This document shows positions 19,830 to 27,736 of a stretch of 64,000 nt of DNA, piece after piece. Made by a program: the position numbers and the translations under genes. This DNA is from Caldilineaceae bacterium. Lineage in GTDB: Bacteria; Chloroflexota; Anaerolineae; Caldilineales; Caldilineaceae. Within the stretch, counting starts at the first letter, position 1, and every line of letters begins with the position of its first letter. Below the pieces are notes generated by a model. That model did not search any database, was not told the DNA's origin, and worked only from the letters and a program-made list of their open reading frames with translations. The stretch lies in assembly GCA_020433455.1 (NCBI GenBank), contig JAGRCP010000048.1, positions 46,591 to 110,590 of the forward strand. The letters run 5' to 3'.

Positions 19830-22800
19830 TTAATAATTATCCTCCCGGCCCAATGTCATGAGCGCCAGGGTGACGACCTGGCCTGCACTTTCCAACTTGC
19901 TCTCGTCGAGCGTCTGGACCGCATCGGCTGCGGTGCGCGCGCTCGCCTCCCAGCCCTCCCAGCGGATGCCGACCTGGGGCGCGTCCTGGCCGCCGCTGTT
20001 GGTTTGCGAGCGGTCGAAGACGATGCTGATGTCCACCGGCTCGCCGCTGCGGGTGACGGGCGCGTTGAGCCGGCTTGCGCTCTCCTCAAACAGATCGGCC
20101 AGGCGCAGGCTGCCGCCTGCTTCAATAACCAACTGATTGCCCTCGCCTGCGGCGACGCCGCGCAGATCCACGACCGCTTCGATACTTAAATTTCCAGCAA
20201 AGCCGGCGCGCGCTGTAGTTAGCTTCTCTACGTCGGGCGGATAGGCGGGTACCCCGTTCTCCGTCCCTTCGCCGCTGTAGGCGATAAAAAGGAAAGTCTT
20301 GTAAGGACGATAGTCCGTCTCTTTCAGCGTGCGGATGATCTCGAGCATGAGTGCGATGCCGCTGCCGTTATCATTGGCCGCAGGATAAACGCCCTCGGGA
20401 CCCAGGGGCGGGGTATCGTACTGGGCCATGACCACGATGACGTTGCCGCCCAGATTTTGCCCCTGAACCGCGGGCAACTGGCCGATAATATGCGTCGTCT
20501 CCACGCCTTTACGCACCTCGCCCGGCACATTGAGCGTGGCGTTGACGCTTGTCGCGACCGTCAGCAGCTCATCGGGAACCAGCGCGTCGGCCGCGCGGCG
20601 CAGTTCGCTAATGGTGCGGCCGCTCTCGGCCAGAATGCGGTTTGCCGTTGATGGGGATATCCAGATTGTGGGGACGGTCTGCCCGCTGGTGATGCCGCCA
20701 AACGAAGTGACGACCGGCTCCCGCGCCGAGAGCGTATAGCGCCGGGTCAGGCTTGCCGGATCGTCGGTAACCACCAACATGCCCGCATAGGGCAGGCGGG
20801 AAAAGCGCAGGGCATCTTCTTCGGAAAGGACCATGAGGATCTGGTCGCTGTAGTCAAGATTGCGAATGGCCCGAGGCAGGAGGGAGAAGCCCCGATTGCT
20901 CTCGCCCAGATACCCGGCGGCCAACACCTGCACCGTGCCCTTGGCCTGACCGGTCGCCTGGTAGAGATAGGGAAAAGCCGCAAAGTCTTGGCCGTAGACC
21001 GGACCGGGCCGGCCGTCATTCAGCGTGAGCGACGGCTCTCCGATAAGGTGAGTGAACTCCCGTTGGCGGGGAATGAAGAATGTCCCGTCTTCCCCCGCGC
21101 GCTGAAGCCCCAGCGCGTCAAATTCATCGGCGATGAACCGGGCGCTCGCGGACAACCCTTCGCTGCCCAGCGCGCGGCCGGACCATGCCGGCTGGGTAAG
21201 CTCGTCGACGAGCGTCATGGCGTCCTCGGCGTCGAACCGGCGCGCCTGCTCGCGATAGAGGGCGGCCGCGCCCAGGTTGCCCCGCACCACGCTGCCCGCA
21301 ATGAGGAGGATCACCAGCGCCGCCAGGGCCCCGCGATTAAAGACCCGGGTAAACTGAACGCCCGCTTCTTCTACCACCCGGCGGATTCCCTCGCCCAGCA
21401 AATTAAAGCCGAGGATGGAGAGGAAGAACGCGCCGGCCGGGTATAAGGCTGTCCACGGATAAGAGCGGGCGTAGAGGCGCACATTGGCCAGCAGCGAGGC
21501 CCATTCCGGCACGTCTGAGTAGTGATAGGGCGGTCCGTCGATTTGGAGTTCGGCGAAGGCTCCGCCGCCGATAAAAATGCCGATGAAGCCCAATTCGCCC
21601 AGCAGCATGAGCACCGCGCCCATCTCCAGCGCGGCCAGGGATATGAGGGCGGGCAGCAGATTGGGCATAACGTGATGCCAGACAATGCGCGGCTCCCGTG
21701 CGCCGATGGCAACCGCGCTCTCGATAAACGGACGCGGCCGCAGGTTGATGACCGCGCTGCGCACATACTGCATAAGTTCCGCCCAGCCGACAATGCTCAG
21801 TCCGACCAGGAAAGGGCGCGTTCCGCTGCGAATGCCCAGCGAGAGGATGACCAGCATGGCCAGCAGCAGCGTAGGAAAGGCGGCCAGCACCTCGGCGGTC
21901 CACACAATGAGGCGATCCAGCCAGCTGCCGTAAAACCAGCCGGCCAGGGCCCCCAGCAGAACGCCGATGATCAGGCGAGCCAGCACGACGATCGCGGCCA
22001 GCGTAAGCGTCTGCTGTGCGCCGGCGAGAACCAGGCTCATCATGTCCCGGCCCATGACGTCGGTCCCCCAGGGATAGACGGCGTCAGGCGCAAAGGGGGG
22101 AATGAGAAATTCTCCGTCTACGATCTCCAACCCCCGGGTCGTGAAGGGGCTGTGGGGCGCAAGCTGGGGACCAAAAATAAACACGACCAGGAGCCCCAGG
22201 CTGATTAGTCCGCCCAGCCAGAGCGCTACATTGCCGCGCCAGGCCGCTCGCCATGCGCCGCGTTGACGCCGAGCGGCCCCGCTTTCGTCAGGCGCGCCCG
22301 CGGGCTCCATGGCGTCCGAGCGGAACCCGGCTCCCCGGGGCCGGCGCCAGAGCAGTCGTCGCCCCATCCGCTGCACGCTGCGTTCCAGATCCCGCCACCA
22401 GTCATCGCTGATAAGGTAGGCGACCAGTCGCCTGCCCGCGGCCAGGAGTCCTTGCAGCGCTTCCAGCGCCGAACTGCGATTGGCTTTTGCCGCGTCCTGG
22501 CTCAGAGCGCGCAGGCGGGGATCCAGGCGGCTGTAGGTCAGGTCCAGCAGGAGATTGACCAGAATAAAGAGCGCCGCAAAGCAGAGCAAGAGGGCAATGG
22601 TGGTATTGGTGTCTCCCGCGGCAATGGCCTTGAGCAGGACGAAGCCCGCGCCCGGCCAGCCGAAGAAAAGTTCGACGACGGGCAGGCTGCTCAATGCGAA
22701 ACGCAGGGAGAGCCCCAGTGTGGTGAAAATGGGGACGGCCACGTTGCGCATGACGTGGCCGGCGATAATCCGTCGCTGGCTGATGCCCTTGCTGCGCGCC

Positions 22801-23492
22801 GTGCGCACATAGTCGGCCCGCAACGCCTCGCGTACGCTGAGGTAGGTCACGCGCGTGATCTGGGCTATGGGCCGCGCCGCCAGGACCAGGGCGGGCAGAA
22901 TCAGGTGGCTGTCCCAGCCGAAGCCGCCTACCGGCAACAGCGGCGTTCCCGTAATGCGCGTAATGCGGATGATCAAGAGTTGGAGGAGGAGGGCTGCAAA
23001 AAAGCTGGGCATGGAGACGCCGATAATGGAGACCATGAGCAGGGGCAGCGCCCGGTTATCATGCGTACGGGTGGCCGCACGCAGGCCGATGGCAACGCCC
23101 AGCAGCGTGGCCAAAGCCAGCGATACGGCCAGCAGCCCCAGGCTGCGGCTAAATATCTCCCAGAGATAGGATGCAACCGGCGCGGGGTTGTTGATGGATG
23201 TCGCCGCCGTCCCCATACCCAGATCGCCGTGAAGGAGGCGGACAAAATATGCGTTGCCTTCGCGCAAGGCGTATTCAGCGGCCGGAGCAAAGCCCGCGCC
23301 GGTCGCCATTTCCAGGCCCAGATAGCTCACATAGATAACGGCCAACAGGACGGGAACCGCCAGGAGCAGATTGCGCGCGAGGAGCGTCAGGAAGGCGAGC
23401 AACGCCCTCGCCAGGCGTGCGGAAGATTGCAGGATGCTGAACCGGGTTATGTGATCTGAAGAATGGCGCGACGTTACCGAAGACGGAGTCAT
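19830..23492 (-). CDS. fused DppB-DppC-type ABC permeases with degenerate M28 peptidase ectodomain
   Basis: A 1220-residue membrane protein with three modules. Residues about 30-330 form a DppB/OppB-like permease; about 330-400 are a basic linker; about 415-715 form a DppC/OppC-like permease; one more transmembrane helix (about 722-740) leads to an ectodomain (about 755-1220) resembling M28 aminopeptidases with an inserted PA-like region. The peptidase zinc sites are mostly lost: the usual HxD is AQYD (Gln1024), GADD is AANDN (Asn1040), GEE is GEG (Gly1076); Asp1109 remains; the late His is not evident near Arg1186. So the ectodomain probably binds rather than cleaves peptides. ATPase and binding-protein genes are not nearby. 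The ATG sits one base after the PPK2 stop. Confidence 0.87.
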   Translation of the reverse strand: MTPSSVTSRHSSDHITRFSILQSSARLARALLAFLTLLARNLLLAVPVLLAVIYVSYLGLEMATGAGFAPAAEYALREGNAYFVRLLHGDLGMGTAATSINNPAPVASYLWEIFSRSLGLLAVSLALATLLGVAIGLRAATRTHDNRALPLLMVSIIGVSMPSFFAALLLQLLIIRITRITGTPLLPVGGFGWDSHLILPALVLAARPIAQITRVTYLSVREALRADYVRTARSKGISQRRIIAGHVMRNVAVPIFTTLGLSLRFALSSLPVVELFFGWPGAGFVLLKAIAAGDTNTTIALLLCFAALFILVNLLLDLTYSRLDPRLRALSQDAAKANRSSALEALQGLLAAGRRLVAYLISDDWWRDLERSVQRMGRRLLWRRPRGAGFRSDAMEPAGAPDESGAARRQRGAWRAAWRGNVALWLGGLISLGLLVVFIFGPQLAPHSPFTTRGLEIVDGEFLIPPFAPDAVYPWGTDVMGRDMMSLVLAGAQQTLTLAAIVVLARLIIGVLLGALAGWFYGSWLDRLIVWTAEVLAAFPTLLLAMLVILSLGIRSGTRPFLVGLSIVGWAELMQYVRSAVINLRPRPFIESAVAIGAREPRIVWHHVMPNLLPALISLAALEMGAVLMLLGELGFIGIFIGGGAFAELQIDGPPYHYSDVPEWASLLANVRLYARSYPWTALYPAGAFFLSILGFNLLGEGIRRVVEEAGVQFTRVFNRGALAALVILLIAGSVVRGNLGAAALYREQARRFDAEDAMTLVDELTQPAWSGRALGSEGLSASARFIADEFDALGLQRAGEDGTFFIPRQREFTHLIGEPSLTLNDGRPGPVYGQDFAAFPYLYQATGQAKGTVQVLAAGYLGESNRGFSLLPRAIRNLDYSDQILMVLSEEDALRFSRLPYAGMLVVTDDPASLTRRYTLSAREPVVTSFGGITSGQTVPTIWISPSTANRILAESGRTISELRRAADALVPDELLTVATSVNATLNVPGEVRKGVETTHIIGQLPAVQGQNLGGNVIVVMAQYDTPPLGPEGVYPAANDNGSGIALMLEIIRTLKETDYRPYKTFLFIAYSGEGTENGVPAYPPDVEKLTTARAGFAGNLSIEAVVDLRGVAAGEGNQLVIEAGGSLRLADLFEESASRLNAPVTRSGEPVDISIVFDRSQTNSGGQDAPQVGIRWEGWEASARTAADAVQTLDESKLESAGQVVTLALMTLGREDNY

Positions 23493-23493
23493 G

Positions 23494-24423
23494 TCAGACT
23501 ACGAATTTGCCCACCTCGACAAGCTGGCGGCGCATGATCTCCAGCTCGTGCGCGCCCGAAACGACAACGTTCGGATCGACTGTGAGGCTGAGAGAGGGGT
23601 CCATGCGCGCGGTGGGCACGGTGTTGAGGATCACCTTCATCGCGTTGAGGCGAGCCAGGTGCTTATCGTCGGAGCGGATGACGGTCCACGGCGCTTCCAC
23701 GGTGTTGGTGCGGCGCAGCATCTCATACTTCATGTTGGTGAAGTCGTCCCAGCGCTCCTGAGCCTGAAGATCCACCTCAGAAAGCTTCCACTGGCGCAGA
23801 GGATCGGTCTTGCGCCGCTCAAAGCGACGGGCCTGCTCCTCCTTGGTTACGCTGAAGTAGAGCTTGATGAGAATCGTGCCCTGGCGCACCAGATCCCGCT
23901 CGAAACCGGTGACGCCGTGCATGAAGTGTTCGTACTCTTCGGGCGTGCAGAAGCCGAAGATCGGTTCCACCATGGCCCGGTTGTACCAACTCCGATCGAA
24001 GAGGACGATCTCGCCTGCGGTGGGTAAATGAACCACATAGCGCTGAAAAAACCACTGGGTGCGCTGCTCTATGGTCGGCTTGCCCAGGGCCACGACGCGA
24101 TAGTGCTTCTCGTTCATGTAGCGAGTCACCCGGCGGATGGTGCCGCCCTTGCCCGCTGCATCCCGCCCCTCGAAGAGGATGACCATGCGCTTGTTGTGGT
24201 CCTCCAGATATTGTTGAATCCGCAGCAATTCGGCCTGATACGGCTTGAGGGCTTTCTCCCGCAGGCGGCGAATGAGCGCTTTCTTGGCCTTGCGCCGGAT
24301 GCGCTTATCTCCCGTGCGCCGCTCCGCCAGCTCCACTAATATATCGTTCAGGCGGACGGGCTCGTTGTCGATGTAGATGATTTCAGGGTTGCGGGGATCT
24401 GCGAGGGAAGGTAAATAGGCCAT
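23494..24423 (-). CDS. ppk2: polyphosphate kinase 2 family protein
   Basis: A 309-residue PPK2 enzyme that moves phosphate between polyphosphate and nucleotides in the cytoplasm. It has Walker A FEGRDAAGKGGTIRR, lid-type basic residues after it, and Walker B FDRSWYNRA; a single kinase domain puts it with class I or III PPK2. The start at the ATG at 24423 is chosen over a GTG at 24468 because it gives the usual N-terminus and AAGG lies upstream. It is followed one base later by the permease-pseudopeptidase fusion, so the two are translationally coupled, an unusual pairing. Direction (ATP/GTP making or using) cannot be told. Confidence 0.93.
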   Translation of the reverse strand: MAYLPSLADPRNPEIIYIDNEPVRLNDILVELAERRTGDKRIRRKAKKALIRRLREKALKPYQAELLRIQQYLEDHNKRMVILFEGRDAAGKGGTIRRVTRYMNEKHYRVVALGKPTIEQRTQWFFQRYVVHLPTAGEIVLFDRSWYNRAMVEPIFGFCTPEEYEHFMHGVTGFERDLVRQGTILIKLYFSVTKEEQARRFERRKTDPLRQWKLSEVDLQAQERWDDFTNMKYEMLRRTNTVEAPWTVIRSDDKHLARLNAMKVILNTVPTARMDPSLSLTVDPNVVVSGAHELEIMRRQLVEVGKFVV

Positions 24424-24756
24424 TGCGAATTGAGCCTTGCCGGAATTGAAATGGATATGTCGGCGCACTGCGCCTGCTGTGCGAACAGCGTGAGTTGGGT
24501 CGGCAGGACGTGCCGAGGATGATTGGAGTATACGGTGCAGTCAGAAGGGCGTCAAGTCTGGCGGGTCGCGGCATCCGGCTTTTGTGACATTTTTCTCAAA
24601 GATAAATCGGTTATTTTATGCAGCCTGCACAATGCAATCCGCCCGCCCCTTCGCTATGATATGCCCAGTTATGAAATTGCCTGGGGAGCGCGGTTTCATG
24701 ACTGTTGTACCCTCCTCTTTTTATCTCTTCTGCGTTTCCTCTTCTCCTTTCTTCTT

Positions 24757-24787
24757 CCACTGTCGCCTGTCAAACGGGCGACAGTGG
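24757..24787. repeat. 11-bp hairpin in the ppk2-lrp gap
   Basis: 24757-24767 and 24777-24787 are exact reverse complements (CCACTGTCGCC/GGCGACAGTGG) around a 9-base loop. A pyrimidine-rich tract flanks it on both sides, so it could terminate a small transcript, but no gene ends here. Confidence 0.75.
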
Positions 24788-24914
24788 ATCTTCCTCTCTT
24801 GCTGTAGGCGCTCGCTGTCCGGACGAAAGACGCGAATATTGGAACCGTGATGCGTAAAAGCGCGCGTCGCGCATCATTCGCCGCGCCTCAAAAAGCAAAG
24901 TGCATGGGTTCGGT

Positions 24915-24960
24915 AAGATTCAAAAGGCTGGGCGGGAGATGCACGCGCCTTTTGAATCTT
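24915..24960. repeat. 14-bp perfect hairpin upstream of the Lrp gene
   Basis: 24915-24928 (AAGATTCAAAAGGC) pairs exactly with 24947-24960 around an 18-base loop. It ends about 50 bases before the TATAAT of the Lrp promoter candidate, so it may be a binding site for a regulator or a terminator of upstream transcription. Confidence 0.75.
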
Positions 24961-25012
24961 CATCCCCTGTGCCGGGAAATTGCATGTAAATGATGGATCG
25001 AAAATTTTTTGC

Positions 25013-25018
25013 TATAAT
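25013..25018 (+). promoter_or_regulatory. TATAAT -10 element before the Lrp gene
   Basis: A perfect TATAAT follows an AT-rich run (AAAATTTTTTGC) about 64 bases before the Lrp ATG. No good -35 hexamer is found at the usual distance, which fits a promoter that depends on an activator or an UP-like element. Confidence 0.4.
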
Positions 25019-25081
25019 TCCTTTTATATCATTTGTATTTTATCAATTTTACTGATTATCCATTGAAAAGGGGCCGGATAA

Positions 25082-25567
25082 ATGCTAGAATCTTCAACGA
25101 AGGATCAGATTGACGGGCTGGATCAGAAAATTTTGCAGGAGCTACAGGAGAACGGCCGCATCACCAACGCTGAACTGGCCCGGCGCATCAACTTGTCGCC
25201 GCCCGCGGTTCACGCCCGCATTCGCCGGCTGGAAGAGGCCGGGTATATTCGCGGCTATGTGGCCTTGGCCGACGGTGAAATGCTGGGCTACGACATGCTC
25301 TGCTTTGTGCATATCCTGCTGGCCGCCCACAACTCGGAGCAGATTGAGACCGTCCGTGCCGCGCTGCTGGGAATGCCCCAGGTCTTGGAGTGTCACCACG
25401 TTACCGGCGAGTACGACTACATTTTGAAGGTGGTCGCCCGCAACCGTCAGGCGCTGGAGCGCTTCCTGGTTGATCAGCTGACGCCGGTTCCCGGCCTGAC
25501 CCGCATCCACACCAATCTGGTCCTCAACACCGTGAAGCAGACGACCTGTCTGCCCATTCTGCCGTGA
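25082..25567 (+). CDS. Lrp/AsnC-family transcriptional regulator
   Basis: 161 residues. The N-terminal winged HTH (about 11-60: LDQKILQELQENGRITNAEL, then RINLSPPAVHARIRRLEEAG) is followed by a C-terminal RAM/ACT-like ligand domain (about 75-155: HHVTGEYDYILKVVARN). Such proteins form octamers and sense amino acids. It lies 50 bases before the tyrosine phenol-lyase gene on the same strand, so it probably regulates that gene and itself in response to an aromatic or other amino acid. Confidence 0.93.
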   Translation: MLESSTKDQIDGLDQKILQELQENGRITNAELARRINLSPPAVHARIRRLEEAGYIRGYVALADGEMLGYDMLCFVHILLAAHNSEQIETVRAALLGMPQVLECHHVTGEYDYILKVVARNRQALERFLVDQLTPVPGLTRIHTNLVLNTVKQTTCLPILP

Positions 25568-25617
25568 GGATTCACCTCTCTATTTCAGTACCTATTCCAA
25601 AGTCGGAGGCAATTGCA

Positions 25618-27036
25618 ATGACGCAGCAACTTCATCAAACCATGGGGCAGCAATACGGGCGCCGCTCGTGGGCCGAGCCGTGGAAAATCAAGATGGTTGA
25701 ACCGATCCGCATGATCGGCGGGGCCCAGCGCGCGGCCGCGTTGGAAGAAGCAGGCTACAACACATTCCTGCTCCCTTCAGAGGATGTCTATATCGATCTG
25801 CTTACTGACAGCGGAACCAGCGCCATGAGCGACCGCCAGTGGGCGGGATTGATGTTGGGCGACGAGTCCTATGCCGGCAGCCGCAATTTTTACCATCTGG
25901 AGGAGGCTGTCCGGACCTATTACGGCTACACGTATCTTATTCCCACCCACCAGGGACGGGGGGCGGAGCATCTCATCAGCCAGGCCCTCATCCGCCCCGG
26001 TCACGTGATCCCCGGCAACATGTACTTCACTACCACCCGTGCGCATCAGGAAATGGCGGGCGGCGCATTTGTCGACGTCATTATCGACGCGGCCCACGAT
26101 CCGGCCGATCCCCATCCTTTCAAGGGCAATGTGGACCTGGATAAACTGACCGCCCTCATCGAGCGGGTGGGCGCGGACAGGATTCCCTACGTCAGCCTGG
26201 CGGGCACGGTGAACATGGCCGGCGGTCAGCCGGTGAGCATGGCCAACGTCAAGGCGCTCCGGGAACTCTGCGACCGCTACGGCATTGCCGTTTATCTGGA
26301 CGCGACGCGCATGGCCGAAAACGCGTTTTTCATCCAGGAGCGCGAGGAAGGCTACGCCGACACGCCCATTGCGGCAATTTTAAGGGAATTTTGCAGCTAT
26401 ACCGACGGCGCGTGGATGAGCGCCAAAAAGGATAACCTGGTCAATATCGGCGGCTGGCTGGCCGTAAACGACGAGGACGTGGCCGAGCAGGCGCGCAATA
26501 TGGTGGTGGTTTATGAAGGGCTGCACACCTACGGCGGCATGGCCGGCCGGGATATGGAAGCCGTGGCCATCGGCATCGGCGAATCGGTGGAGGACGACTA
26601 CATGCGCGCCCGCATTGGCCAGGTGCGCTATCTGGGCGATCTGCTCGCCGATTGGGACATCCCCGTCGTCCGGCCCATCGGCGGGCACGCCGTTTTCCTG
26701 GACGCACGGCGCATTTATGAGCATTTGCCCCAGGATCGCTTTCCGGCTCAGACTTTGGCCGCCCAACTCTATCTGGATTCAGGCATCCGCTCCATGGAGC
26801 GGGGGATCGTCAGCGCGGGGCGTGACCCGGAAACGGGGGATCACCGCTATCCCAAGCTGGAGCTGGTGCGCCTGACCATTCCGCGCCGGGTCTACACCCA
26901 GGCCCACATGGACGTGGTGGCCGAAGCCGTCAAGGCCGTCTACGATCAGCGCGCCGAAGCCCGCGGTCTGGAGATGATTTATGAGCCCAGGCAGCTGCGC
27001 TTTTTCCAGGCTCGCTTTCGTCCGTTTTCGGGGTAA
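25618..27036 (+). CDS. tpl: tyrosine phenol-lyase (beta-tyrosinase)
   Basis: A 472-residue PLP enzyme of the tryptophanase/tyrosine phenol-lyase family; it splits tyrosine into phenol, pyruvate and ammonia. The long C-terminal match GIRSMERGIVSAGRD, LVRLTIPRRVYTQAHMDVV and YEPRQLRFFQARF is of the tyrosine phenol-lyase type, including the Arg (Arg395 here, Arg381 in the Citrobacter enzyme) absent from tryptophanases. The PLP lysine is Lys271 in SAKKDNLVNIGG, where the usual residue before KK is Gly. The ATG at 25618 has GGAGG upstream; a start at 25564 would overlap the Lrp gene. It forms an operon with the Lrp regulator. Activity on other amino acids cannot be excluded. Confidence 0.88.
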   Translation: MTQQLHQTMGQQYGRRSWAEPWKIKMVEPIRMIGGAQRAAALEEAGYNTFLLPSEDVYIDLLTDSGTSAMSDRQWAGLMLGDESYAGSRNFYHLEEAVRTYYGYTYLIPTHQGRGAEHLISQALIRPGHVIPGNMYFTTTRAHQEMAGGAFVDVIIDAAHDPADPHPFKGNVDLDKLTALIERVGADRIPYVSLAGTVNMAGGQPVSMANVKALRELCDRYGIAVYLDATRMAENAFFIQEREEGYADTPIAAILREFCSYTDGAWMSAKKDNLVNIGGWLAVNDEDVAEQARNMVVVYEGLHTYGGMAGRDMEAVAIGIGESVEDDYMRARIGQVRYLGDLLADWDIPVVRPIGGHAVFLDARRIYEHLPQDRFPAQTLAAQLYLDSGIRSMERGIVSAGRDPETGDHRYPKLELVRLTIPRRVYTQAHMDVVAEAVKAVYDQRAEARGLEMIYEPRQLRFFQARFRPFSG

Positions 27037-27061
27037 CGTGGGCTTGCCCGGGTAAAAAAAC

Positions 27062-27098
27062 GTCCGGCGGCTTCGCAACGAACGCTAAGCCGCCGGAC
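27062..27098. terminator. 12-bp hairpin between convergent genes
   Basis: 27062-27073 and 27087-27098 are exact reverse complements with a 13-base loop. On the minus strand the stem is followed by GTTTTTTTACC, a classical intrinsic terminator for the CBM48 gene; it may also stop tpl transcription from the other side. Confidence 0.85.
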
Positions 27099-27145
27099 CT
27101 ATGGGCACTTGTGGGGATTGAAGACGATGAGATGGTTCCCGCCGG

Positions 27146-27442
27146 TTACAGGTTGATGATACAGTCGTCTTCGCCATGATCGCCGAGTGCGTACTCGTCG
27201 GCCGCCTCGTCGTTAAACCATACGCCGTCTGCCGTACGGTAGCGGAAGCGATAGCTTGCATCCTTGGCCAGTTCGGTCGAGCCGCTGCGGGTATCATTGC
27301 GTCGCTTCACCAGCTTGAGCGCGGTCGGGTCCCAATTGTTAAAATCACCGACCACGTAGACGTCTGCCTGATCCGGATCGTGGGGGATGACGAAGGTAAC
27401 TTTGACTGTATTTTTAGCCTTGCCTTTGCTTTGCTTAACCAT
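27146..27442 (-). CDS. small CBM48/isoamylase N-terminal-like (E-set) protein
   Basis: 98 residues that form little more than one glycogen-binding/E-set domain: KVTFVIPHDPDQADVYVVGD, FNNWDPTALKL, then RYRTADGVWFNDEAADEY. The single-domain form is a known small family in several phyla; it may bind glycogen or an alpha-glucan, or a protein partner like AMPK beta. The ATG at 27442 follows CAGGAGG by 8 bases, an excellent site; the frame open to 27691 is not translated by that logic. It stands alone with its own terminator. Confidence 0.85.
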   Translation of the reverse strand: MVKQSKGKAKNTVKVTFVIPHDPDQADVYVVGDFNNWDPTALKLVKRRNDTRSGSTELAKDASYRFRYRTADGVWFNDEAADEYALGDHGEDDCIINL

Positions 27443-27736
27443 GCTGTATGCCTCCTGTAAGACCTGTGCTGTTTCTTCTGAGAAATCTTCCGTAAAATAA
27501 TGCGTAATAAGCCAGGCCCTACGCCTGGTGATTGTCGTATATATAGCGCCCAACAAACGTATCATAACAAACATCAGGGGAATGGCAAATTTTGCCCGTA
27601 TTTTTGAATGCTTCTGCGCGGGAAAGCTAAGGAGATTAACATAGAAAAAACCGCCCGACAAATGAAACATGAGCCGTAACCCCTCTGTCACGCATTAGCG
27701 ATTCACGCATGATGCATTTGTTTCCCCCAATTCCTT

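Larger units (their letters stand above)
24424..25081. other. long divergent intergenic region with two hairpins
   Basis: 658 bases upstream of both ppk2 (minus) and the Lrp gene (plus). Frames of 80-95 codons occur but read as low-quality sequence. It contains two strong hairpins, listed separately, and an AT-rich promoter-like stretch before the Lrp gene. No RNA gene was recognised. Confidence 0.6.

Noticed and set aside
20300..20423. Active M28 aminopeptidase
   Set aside because: HxD, GADD and GEE are replaced by QYD, AND and GEG, so a working two-zinc site is unlikely.
22263..23459. 398-codon plus-strand frame opposite the permease fusion
   Set aside because: Gln/Gly/Arg-rich mirror of hydrophobic permease codons; no ribosome site and no motif.
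24523..24850. Small genes in the ppk2-lrp gap
   Set aside because: Frames of 88-94 codons lack ribosome sites and contain the hairpin sequence; composition is not protein-like.
25618..27036. Tryptophanase (tnaA)
   Set aside because: The RSMERG and the LTIPRRVYT...YEPRQLRFF regions match tyrosine phenol-lyase better; tryptophanases differ at the Arg position.
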